From assembly GCA_000436075.1 (NCBI GenBank), contig FR884586.1:1-29598 (forward strand): 29,598 bases of DNA, written 5' to 3'. The position numbers and the translations under genes were made by a program. The notes beneath the pieces were generated by a model that had not been told where the DNA came from, did not search any database, and saw only the letters and a program-made list of their open reading frames with translations. The DNA comes from Eggerthella sp. CAG:209 (GTDB taxonomy: Bacteria; Actinomycetota; Coriobacteriia; Coriobacteriales; Eggerthellaceae). This document shows, one piece after another, positions 1 through 5,728 of this stretch. Within the stretch, counting starts at the first letter, position 1; each line of letters opens with the position of its first letter.

Positions 1-554
1 TCGGTCAGCTCCTCGGAGAACCTGAGGTATTCGTCTGTGGTCCAGAAGAGCATCTCGTTGGCCTTCTTCTCGCCGAGCCTGCCGGCCTCGAGCACCGGAT
101 TGGCCCTCAGGCCGTAATGCCTCACGGCATGGTTGAAGATGGCGGATAGCTGATTGTCAACGGTCCTGAGATAGGTCCTGGAGTACGGCGTTCCGTCCTC
201 CTTTGCTCTCTCTAGCAGGGAGTTCTGCCATGCGAGCACGTCCTTCGAGGTGATGGAGGCGAGCCTCTTCTTACCGAAGAAGGGGATCAGCTTGGTCTTG
301 ATGAGGTGTTCCTTTTGGTCCCAGGTCGTTACCCTCACTCTCGGCTTGACGTCTCTCGCATACACCTCGAAGAAGGCCTCGAACGTCATGTCGACCGTCT
401 CCCTGACATCTGCCAGGAAGTTCCTTTCCCAGGCGAGCGCCTCGGACTTCGTCTTGAAACCGCGCTTGGTGGTATTCACGAGCTTGCCGGAGGCGTCCTC
501 GATGTGGAGGGCAACCCTCCAGGTGCCCCTCTCCTTGTCCCTGTGGACGCTCAT
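1..554 (-). CDS. int: Tyrosine-family site-specific integrase, N-terminal part (runs off the window)
   Basis: Reading the minus strand from the ATG at 554-552 gives about 184 residues with no stop before the window edge. The protein begins MSVHRDKERGTWRVALHIED, the AP2-like arm-DNA-binding domain (about residues 1-50) of Tn916/ICE-type integrases. A SAM-like core-binding domain follows (about 55-160, with FFGKKRLASIT and a conserved LSAIFNHAV helix). The catalytic domain starts at about LFWTTDEYLRF, so the R-H-R-Y residues lie outside the window. The start codon overlaps the stop of the upstream small gene (ATGA), implying translational coupling. Sixteen of 17 arginine codons are AGA or AGG, unlike the core genes, which supports recent transfer. 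The enzyme would integrate and excise the element ending at guaA. The family call is firm; the type of element (conjugative element, island or prophage) is not visible. Confidence 0.9.
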   Translation of the reverse strand, partial: MSVHRDKERGTWRVALHIEDASGKLVNTTKRGFKTKSEALAWERNFLADVRETVDMTFEAFFEVYARDVKPRVRVTTWDQKEHLIKTKLIPFFGKKRLASITSKDVLAWQNSLLERAKEDGTPYSRTYLRTVDNQLSAIFNHAVRHYGLRANPVLEAGRLGEKKANEMLFWTTDEYLRFSEELT

Positions 555-760
555 TTCAGGTCCTCCTCGATATCCACTTCGGAAAGGAAGCCGAAGAACC
601 TTTGCTCGTAGTAGTGTCGGTTGGTCTTTCCCTTAATGACGAAGCAGCCGTCCTCGGCGAGCTCGCTGTTGAGCTGCCTGATGATGGAATAGGCGTACTG
701 GACGCTCACCCCGAGGTCCTCCGCTATCTCCTTGGCGGTTATGAGTCGCGTGTTTTCCAC
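551..760 (-). CDS. Small helix-turn-helix protein, probable excisionase
   Basis: This 69-residue protein starts at a GTG (760-758) placed 5 bases after AAAGGAG. An upstream in-frame ATG at 841 would give an N-terminus encoded by operator DNA, so I reject it. The sequence (ITAKEIAEDLGVSVQYAYSIIRQLN, given here in two parts: ITAKEIAEDLGVSV and QYAYSIIRQLN) is a helix-turn-helix. It ends with a short basic wing (KGKTNRHYYEQRF), as in small DNA-binding proteins encoded just before integrases in Gram-positive mobile elements. Its stop overlaps the integrase start by 4 bases, so the two form one operon. Family knowledge suggests a recombination directionality factor that bends the attachment site; a transcriptional regulator of the element is the alternative. 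The function is inferred from size, fold and position. Confidence 0.7.
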   Translation of the reverse strand: MENTRLITAKEIAEDLGVSVQYAYSIIRQLNSELAEDGCFVIKGKTNRHYYEQRFFGFLSEVDIEEDLK

Positions 761-779
761 ATGTGCTCCTTTCTCATTA

Positions 780-799
780 CCGATACGTATTTGTATCGG
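780..799. promoter_or_regulatory. Operator-like dyad 1 (CCGATAC-N6-GTATCGG)
   Basis: Seven-base arms CCGATAC and GTATCGG are perfectly complementary around a 6-base spacer (GTATTT). The site lies in the divergent region between the excisionase-like gene and the XRE regulator, close to the start of the minus-strand operon. Binding here would be well placed to repress int/xis transcription. The XRE protein is the natural candidate to bind it, by analogy with ImmR-type element repressors; this is inference. Confidence 0.75.
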
Positions 800-828
800 T
801 GTACAATTTATGAGAATAGCGATACAAT
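800..828 (+). promoter_or_regulatory. Candidate promoter of the XRE regulator
   Basis: A TGTACA -35-like hexamer (800-805) and a TACAAT -10-like hexamer (823-828) are separated by 17 bases. The -10 lies inside operator dyad 2, so the regulator probably controls its own expression. AGGAG at 878-882 precedes the ATG at 889. This was judged by eye. Confidence 0.5.
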
Positions 829-837
829 TTTGTATCG
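820..837. promoter_or_regulatory. Operator-like dyad 2 (CGATACAATTTTGTATCG)
   Basis: This is a perfect 8-base inverted repeat around TT, the most symmetric member of the GATAC-N6-GTATC family. Its centre is 39 bases from that of dyad 1, and it overlaps the candidate promoter of the XRE gene. It is a likely autoregulatory operator. Confidence 0.75.
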
Positions 838-888
838 GCAAGGAAATGCTTTGGAATTCATATTTGGTATTACAGCTAGGAGTGGCTA

Positions 889-1320
889 ATGGGACTGGCC
901 CAGAACCTCAAGAGAATGAGAGCCGCAAAGGGGCTTCAACAGGCAGAGCTCGGCGATGCGATCGGCGTCTCCGAGATCACCATCAGGAAGTACGAGGCGG
1001 GAGAGCGCTGTCCAAAGCAGCCGGGGATCGAGGCGCTTGCCAACGCGTTGGGGGTTTCTGCGGAGGCTCTCTGCAAGGACGTCGGCTCTACTCCTACCGA
1101 GGCCGTACAGGCTCTGTTTGACGTCGAGGAGAAGCTTGGTCTGAAACCCATTAAGGTCGACGGCATGGTTGTACTTGCCATGCCCGCTGATCCGGAGACA
1201 CCGGAGCAGGAGGCATTTGCCAGGGCCCTGCATCACTGGTACAGGAATCGCCGTGATTTCGACGAGGGCGAACTGACGCCAGACGAGTATTTTGCCTGGA
1301 AGGACTCCTTCAAGGCTTAG
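889..1320 (+). CDS. XRE-family transcriptional regulator of the mobile element
   Basis: This 143-residue protein has an N-terminal helix-turn-helix of the XRE/Cro type at about residues 5-60 (LKRMRAAKGLQQAELGDAIG, then SEITIRKYEAGERCPKQPGI). The C-terminal part (about 70-143) is acidic and unassigned. It ends in a hydrophilic helix and shows no metallopeptidase motif. The gene diverges from the excisionase/integrase operon, with two dyads between them, the usual layout of an immunity-type repressor controlling excision. It starts at an ATG 6 bases after AGGAG and ends before a strong hairpin terminator. Its arginine codons include several AGA/AGG, consistent with belonging to the element rather than the host. 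DNA-binding regulator is firm; its target sites and inducing signal are inferred. Confidence 0.85.
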   Translation: MGLAQNLKRMRAAKGLQQAELGDAIGVSEITIRKYEAGERCPKQPGIEALANALGVSAEALCKDVGSTPTEAVQALFDVEEKLGLKPIKVDGMVVLAMPADPETPEQEAFARALHHWYRNRRDFDEGELTPDEYFAWKDSFKA

Positions 1321-1343
1321 TCCCAAAGGAACATATGAACCGT

Positions 1344-1371
1344 GAAAAGGCCTGTTTATCAGGCCTTTTTC
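1344..1371 (+). terminator. Rho-independent terminator after the XRE gene
   Basis: Arms AAAAGGCCTG (1345-1354) and CAGGCCTTTT (1360-1369) pair perfectly around a TTTAT loop and continue into TTC TTC. The site stands 24 bases after the regulator's stop codon. The A-rich left arm could let it work on both strands. Confidence 0.85.
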
Positions 1372-1423
1372 TTCGTGACAAAAATGTGACAAAAACTTAG
1401 ATAGAAGTTCAAAAGCAATGCCG

Positions 1424-1439
1424 ATACGTTTCTGTATCC
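1424..1439. promoter_or_regulatory. Operator-like dyad 3 (GATAC-GTTTCT-GTATC)
   Basis: The five-base arms are perfect; the flanks are CC on the left and CC on the right, so the outer pairs seen in the other copies are lost. It lies in non-coding DNA between the XRE terminator and guaA, with no gene start nearby, so a simple promoter operator is unlikely. Confidence 0.6.
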
Positions 1440-1490
1440 CTCGATAAGCAACATGTGGCTTTGATGTTCAATCAGCAAAACAGCAGGTAA

Positions 1491-1508
1491 AGATACGAAT
1501 TTGTATCT
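1491..1508. promoter_or_regulatory. Operator-like dyad 4 (AGATAC-GAATTT-GTATCT)
   Basis: The six-base arms are perfect. The site is directly preceded by GCAGGTAAA, a 9-mer that recurs 67 bases downstream. It is 68 bases from dyad 3, in the non-coding element end. Confidence 0.65.
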
Positions 1509-1660
1509 ATGCTTCATTATTTCAGTAATGCCTTTTCATTAGCATAACCGCAGGTAAAAATGTGAAATAACCTGTAAGCCATTCGTTGTGAAGTCTTTTT
1601 ATGTTGTCACGAATTCACTAATTTTTTTGTAATACCGATACTTTAAAAGAACGTAAAAGC

Positions 1661-1699
1661 ATAAGAAAACGCCCCTTGAACTGGTGTTTTCAAGGGGCG
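1661..1699 (-). terminator. Rho-independent terminator of guaA, located inside the element
   Basis: Arms CGCCCCTTGAA (1670-1680) and TTCAAGGGGCG (1689-1699) pair perfectly over 11 bases around an 8-base loop. On the minus strand they are followed by TTTTCTTAT (1669-1661). The stem is downstream of guaA but on the element side of the guaA stop codon. If integration occurred at the guaA 3' end, the element brought its own terminator for the host gene and protects itself from read-through. Confidence 0.85.
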
Positions 1700-1715
1700 G
1701 TAAATTGTCATAAAC

Positions 1716-1733
1716 CGATACGATTTTGTATCG
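1716..1733. promoter_or_regulatory. Operator-like dyad 5, abutting the guaA stop codon (CGATAC-GATTTT-GTATCG)
   Basis: The six-base arms are perfect. It ends only 4 bases from the guaA stop codon, and so lies right at the presumed attachment site, between guaA and its terminator. A protein bound here could affect integrase access to the crossover or 3' processing of the guaA message; both are inferences. Confidence 0.65.
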
Positions 1734-1737
1734 CTGA

Positions 1738-1749
1738 TTACTCCCACTC
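1738..1749 (-). other. Putative attachment site at the guaA 3' end
   Basis: The last codons of guaA plus the stop read GAGTGGGAGTAA on the minus strand. The 3' end of guaA, with a core like GAGTGGGA, is a documented integration hotspot for islands and conjugative elements. An integrase module with foreign codon use lies just beyond. The second copy expected at the far end of the element would be left of this window, so the exact core cannot be defined here. Confidence 0.6.
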
Positions 1750-3336
1750 AATCGTGGCAGGCGGCTTAGACGTTATGTCGTAGCACACGCGGTTGGCCCC
1801 AGGAACTTCAGCAACGATACGGCTGGAAATCTTAGCCAGCACATCGTAGGGGAGCTTTGCCCAGTCAGCGGTCATTGCATCGCTCGACTCAACAGCGCGA
1901 AGAATGATGGGGCGCTGATACGTGCGCTCGTCACCCATAACGCCAACGCTCTTGATGTCGGGCAGAACCGCGAAGTACTGCCAACAGCTATGCTCGCTGT
2001 TGCGTTCGCCCGTTTCCTGGAACAAGCGCTCGTTGTATGCGTCCAGCTCTTCGCGAACAATGGCATCAGCATTCTTAAGAATCTCAAGCTTTTCGGGGCT
2101 TACTGCGCCAATGATGCGAATAGCCAAACCGGGGCCAGGGAAGGGCTGGCGGTGAACGATGTGTGCGGGCAAGCCAAGGGCGGTGCCCAGTGCGCGAACC
2201 TCGTCCTTGAAGAAGTGGTCAAGCGGCTCAATAAGGTCGAAGTGAACACCTTCAGGGAAGGGGATCAGGTTGTGGTGGCTTTTGATGGTGGAAGCCTTTC
2301 CGCCGGTTTTGCGAGCGCCAGATTCAATGATGTCAGGATAGATAGTGCCCTGAGCCATAAACTGCACGGGCTTGCCGTCTTCTGCGATATCTTGTGCAAC
2401 GGCGAAGAACTCTTCCCAGAACTGGGTACCGATAATCTTGCGCTTTGCTTCAGGGTCGGTAACGCCGTCAAGCAGCTTGGCGTAGCGCTCTTCGGCATGA
2501 ACATGAATGAAATCCACATCGAACTGTTTGGTAAATACCTCTTCGACCTCTTCGGGCTCATTCTTGCGAAGTAGACCATGGTTTACGAATACGCATACCA
2601 GCTGCTTGCCAATTGCCTTAGCGCACAGGGCTGCAACAACGGAAGAATCAACGCCGCCGGAAAGACCCAAAATAACGCGCTTGTCGTCAACCTTTTCACG
2701 GATAGCGGCAACGGAGTCTTCGATGATGGAATCCATAGTCCAGTCGGCTTTCAGTCCTGCGATATTGAACAGGAAGTTGGAAAGCATCTTGTTGCCGAAC
2801 TCGGAGTGCTTAACTTCAGGGTGGAACTGTGTGGTGTAGATGTTGCGCTCAGCGCATTCCATAGCCGCAACGGGACAAATGTCAGTGGAAGCGGTAACGG
2901 TGAATCCTGCAGGAACCTCAGTTACGGCATCGCGGTGGCTCATCCAAACCGTTTGTTCGGCAGGGGTATCTTCGAACAGCGCACCGCCCGCTACATGGAG
3001 GCCAGCTGCTCCGTACTCACCCTTTTCGGTGTGGCCCACGGTGCCGCCTAGTTCAACGGCAATGGTCTGATGGCCGTAGCAGAAGCCGAGAATCGGTACA
3101 CCAAGTTCAAGTACACCGGGGTCGATCTTGGGCGCATCGTCTGCATAGACGCTGGCGGGGCCGCCGGAAAGAATAATGGCGCTTGGCTTCAAAGCTGCAA
3201 TTTTTGCTGCATCTTCATCGCAGGGTACGATCTCGGAATAAACGCCCAAATCGCGAATGCGGCGGGCGATGAGCTGACCGTATTGGGCGCCAAAGTCCAG
3301 AACGATAACCTTCTGATCCGGAGAGGTTGCTGGCAT
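1738..3336 (-). CDS. guaA: GMP synthase (glutamine-hydrolysing)
   Basis: GuaA converts XMP, ATP and glutamine to GMP, the last step of guanine nucleotide synthesis, in the cytosol. The 532-residue protein has the expected two-part build. The class I glutamine amidotransferase domain (about 8-195) has nucleophile Cys86 in GFCYGHQ and His172/Glu174 in FHPEV. The ATP pyrophosphatase domain has the P-loop SGGVDSS at 226-232, followed by the dimerisation region ending in KPPATIEWE. The C-terminus is intact and typical, so insertion of the neighbouring element did not damage the gene. It starts at an ATG preceded by AGGAGG. The gene stands alone on the minus strand, divergent from the SARP-type gene and convergent with the element's regulator. 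No guanine riboswitch was recognised upstream. Confidence 0.98.
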   Translation of the reverse strand: MPATSPDQKVIVLDFGAQYGQLIARRIRDLGVYSEIVPCDEDAAKIAALKPSAIILSGGPASVYADDAPKIDPGVLELGVPILGFCYGHQTIAVELGGTVGHTEKGEYGAAGLHVAGGALFEDTPAEQTVWMSHRDAVTEVPAGFTVTASTDICPVAAMECAERNIYTTQFHPEVKHSEFGNKMLSNFLFNIAGLKADWTMDSIIEDSVAAIREKVDDKRVILGLSGGVDSSVVAALCAKAIGKQLVCVFVNHGLLRKNEPEEVEEVFTKQFDVDFIHVHAEERYAKLLDGVTDPEAKRKIIGTQFWEEFFAVAQDIAEDGKPVQFMAQGTIYPDIIESGARKTGGKASTIKSHHNLIPFPEGVHFDLIEPLDHFFKDEVRALGTALGLPAHIVHRQPFPGPGLAIRIIGAVSPEKLEILKNADAIVREELDAYNERLFQETGERNSEHSCWQYFAVLPDIKSVGVMGDERTYQRPIILRAVESSDAMTADWAKLPYDVLAKISSRIVAEVPGANRVCYDITSKPPATIEWE

Positions 3337-3689
3337 GTGTTCCTCCTGCTTGACAGTATGATTTTTAACTTTGAAATTTTACCAAAACAGAAAAGAGGAA
3401 ATGTGACGTTTCCGAAAAACTAGCATCCATCTCTTCGTTTAGCTTTTGTGCCTGATCCTCCCTTGCGGCGTTTAGCCAGGGAATAAGGGTAGTTTGGTTC
3501 CTGCGATCCTTTGGTTTGCATCCCATTTTCCGCATCAGAAAATGCTGTCATTGTTGTTTTACCCAAAGAGTGCTCATTCGCGCTCAATTTTGGCACAATT
3601 ACGCAAATATGGTTTGTGTCTATCTGGTTAAACGCCTGGTAAACCTTATAATCCAGCCAATCGTTCGACTCTCGTGAAAGGGGTGTCAA
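3337..3689. other. Divergent intergenic region between guaA and the SARP-type gene
   Basis: These 353 bases carry the guaA ribosome-binding site (AGGAGGA at 3347-3341, minus strand), AT-rich promoter-like DNA for guaA, and a promoter for the plus-strand gene near its right end. An inverted repeat CATTTTC/GAAAATG (3524-3530 and 3538-3544) lies in the middle. An 89-codon minus-strand frame at 3420-3689 has no recognisable domain and fills the promoter region, so I do not call it a gene. Confidence 0.5.
3625..3652 (+). promoter_or_regulatory. Candidate promoter of the SARP-type regulator
   Basis: A perfect TATAAT (3647-3652) lies 37 bases before the ATG, with a weak -35 (TGGTTA, 3625-3630) 16 bases upstream. 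A weak -35 fits a promoter that needs an activator. Confidence 0.5.
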
Positions 3690-5585
3690 ATGAATGGCAA
3701 CGACAAAGATGCGCTTCGGTCGTCTCCTTCAGCCGCCTTGGGAATAGGAGAAGCGTTTATTAATCGTAAGCGACTATTGGTTAGCTTGCTTTCTGACAGG
3801 GAAGCAGTCCGCGTGATATGCGCCCCTCCTTTGTATGGGAAAACAGTGCTTGCCAACCAATACGCAAGAATGGCTTTTCCTCCTGGAAACGTCACTTGGG
3901 TGCAGGCTTCCGAGCCAGAATTTCTCGTAAACCTTGATTCGGGAAGTATCGAAGAGGTATTGGATTCCGATGATTCTTCGCCTGGAAAACTGGTGGTTTT
4001 CGACGGCATTTCAAAGCTCAAGGGCAAAAGGCGTACAAGCTTGGTAACGCTTATGGGCAAACTTCACACCAAGCAATGTGAAGTGATGGTAACTACCGAA
4101 GATTCCACGCTGGCAGCTGATGTTGAACTGCAGGTCGTAGTGCTGGATGCCCGTGAAATGGCCCTTTCTTCCGATGAACTGCCGAAATGTCAGTGCCACT
4201 CTGGCAACCAAGAATCTCTTTTTGAAAAGGGTCACATGCCGACAAAGCGATCCGTACCGCCTGTAGCTCTCGATAAAGAAAAGGGCGCCGATCGATTCCT
4301 TAAAGCACTCCTTCGCCAAACCCCATCCTCTCCAGAAGAATCGCTGGCGTATCTGGCCCTTTTCTTGGGAAGCGGCAGTCTATCGCTGATCACTGATTTC
4401 TTTGACGAACACGCCCAACCCGATATTGCGTTGGTTGAAAGCCTCTTTCCTTTTGCAGGTGTAAGTCTCCTGTCGTCTTCGTTTTATGCGTTTGAGCTTA
4501 CCGTAGAAGCTCGGCACGAGCTTATGGCTGCACACTATTCTTCCATCGTTCCTTTTTCTCGTTTCGAAGATGAAGCGGAATTCCTTTTAGCCTGCGTTGA
4601 CTCGTGTTTGGCGGCTGGTAAGCGTGCTCTTGCCTCAAAAACGCTTGAAAGTAGAAAAGTCCAGCAATGGTATTCGGAAAAGCATGGTGCGGAAATCGGC
4701 AATTTCTCGCTGCCGATTCCCGTAAACGACCATTTCTTTGGTGAGGGTGGAGCAATAACAGATGCAGTAAAGACCGAAATCGTTTCTCCTGTTCGGATTA
4801 ATTTGTTTGGTCGTTGCGAGGTTACGCGTGACGGCAAAAATGTATTGCCGAATGGGGAACTGCGCCGCAAAGCTAAGCTCGTACTCGCTCTGCTTGTGGT
4901 TAACGATGGCAAAGAACTGCCACGCACCTGGATTGAGCGCATCGTTTGGCCGGAATCGGATCCTGCTTGCGTGCGCTCGAGTTTCTATAACTTGTGGAGT
5001 TACATCAGGCGTGTTCTTACTCCGCCTGACGAAGAGCCGTTTGGGTCGCGGCGTTCGCGCGACACGGTTTCGTTGGCTGGATTAAATTATGTAAGCGATG
5101 TCGGTGAAGTTCACGCGCAGTGTCTGCTTCTGAATGGATGCAATGATCCTGATATTTGCAAAAGGGCGTTAGGCGAAATTGAGCGTTTGTATTGCGGTCC
5201 ACTTCTGCCTGGTGTTCAAAACGACCAAATAGATGCATATCGCATCACGTACCAGAATCGCGTACTCGATGCGTTGGTTGATGGAGTTCGGGCGCTTATT
5301 CGTGCTAACGATCTTCGATTGGCACAGCATTACGCCGAGTTTGCTTTCGGTATTGACCAAACGCGTGAGGACGTTGTGTACCAATATATGAAAGTTCAGC
5401 AATTGCTTGGTCAGTATGCTGGTGCCATTTCAACGTTTGTAAGTTGCCGACGCGCTTTAGTGGATCGTTTTGGTATCGATGGCTCAAGCAGGCTTGAAGA
5501 GCTGTACGAAGAAATCCTTGAAGAAGTTTCGTCTTCTGGCGCAACTACTGAAGCGCCTAAAGATGATGAAGCTTCTTATCGATAG
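3690..5585 (+). CDS. Large SARP/BTAD-type transcriptional regulator with a degenerate NTPase-like N-terminus
   Basis: The 631-residue protein combines a P-loop NTPase-like N-terminus with a C-terminal SARP module. The Walker A-like stretch CAPPLYGKTVL (about 44-54) resembles that of MalT/LuxR-type regulators but has Pro-Leu-Tyr in place of the usual small residues. KLVVFDG (about 100-106) is a Walker B candidate. From about 368 to 445 there is an OmpR-like winged helix (INLFGRCEVTRDGK, then WIERIVWPESDP and SSFYNLWSYIRRVL). From about 475 to 620 follows the helical, TPR-like bacterial transcriptional activator domain. The DNA-binding domain is thus internal rather than N-terminal as in classical SARPs. 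It starts at an ATG after AAAGGGG. Its targets are unknown; adjacent secA may be incidental, as 143 bases separate the genes. Confidence 0.8.
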   Translation: MNGNDKDALRSSPSAALGIGEAFINRKRLLVSLLSDREAVRVICAPPLYGKTVLANQYARMAFPPGNVTWVQASEPEFLVNLDSGSIEEVLDSDDSSPGKLVVFDGISKLKGKRRTSLVTLMGKLHTKQCEVMVTTEDSTLAADVELQVVVLDAREMALSSDELPKCQCHSGNQESLFEKGHMPTKRSVPPVALDKEKGADRFLKALLRQTPSSPEESLAYLALFLGSGSLSLITDFFDEHAQPDIALVESLFPFAGVSLLSSSFYAFELTVEARHELMAAHYSSIVPFSRFEDEAEFLLACVDSCLAAGKRALASKTLESRKVQQWYSEKHGAEIGNFSLPIPVNDHFFGEGGAITDAVKTEIVSPVRINLFGRCEVTRDGKNVLPNGELRRKAKLVLALLVVNDGKELPRTWIERIVWPESDPACVRSSFYNLWSYIRRVLTPPDEEPFGSRRSRDTVSLAGLNYVSDVGEVHAQCLLLNGCNDPDICKRALGEIERLYCGPLLPGVQNDQIDAYRITYQNRVLDALVDGVRALIRANDLRLAQHYAEFAFGIDQTREDVVYQYMKVQQLLGQYAGAISTFVSCRRALVDRFGIDGSSRLEELYEEILEEVSSSGATTEAPKDDEASYR

Positions 5586-5728
5586 CAAGGCGAACGCGCT
5601 GACTCGGTAACAAATGGCTCACCAATAAGCGGAAATGGCGTGTATTCAGGAAATGCAGAAGATGCCACACGGCGTATGCGAGTGTGCCTGTGATAGAGTG
5701 AAGCAGTTAAACGAAAGAAAGAGAGATC

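Larger units (their letters stand above)
1372..1737. other. Non-coding terminus of the integrated element
   Basis: No credible gene is present in these 366 AT-rich bases. They hold three GATAC-N6-GTATC dyads, a half-site CCGATAC at 1635-1641, two copies of AAAAATGTGA (1381-1390 and 1556-1565), and two copies of GCAGGTAAA (1483-1491 and 1550-1558). GTGAC recurs with a 12-base spacing (1375-1379 and 1387-1391). A strong hairpin lies next to guaA. Short direct repeats beside an attachment site are typical of integrase or excisionase arm sites, but no assignment can be proved from sequence. Confidence 0.6.

Noticed and set aside
250..636. Plus-strand frames over the integrase
   Set aside because: The minus-strand reading gives a clear tyrosine integrase; these are its antisense shadows.
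3337..3420. Possible purine riboswitch before guaA
   Set aside because: The leader is short and AT-rich, and I could not find the three-way junction core expected of a guanine riboswitch.
3420..3689. An 89-codon minus-strand frame upstream of the SARP-type gene
   Set aside because: It covers the promoter region of the plus-strand gene, lacks a convincing ribosome-binding site and shows no domain.
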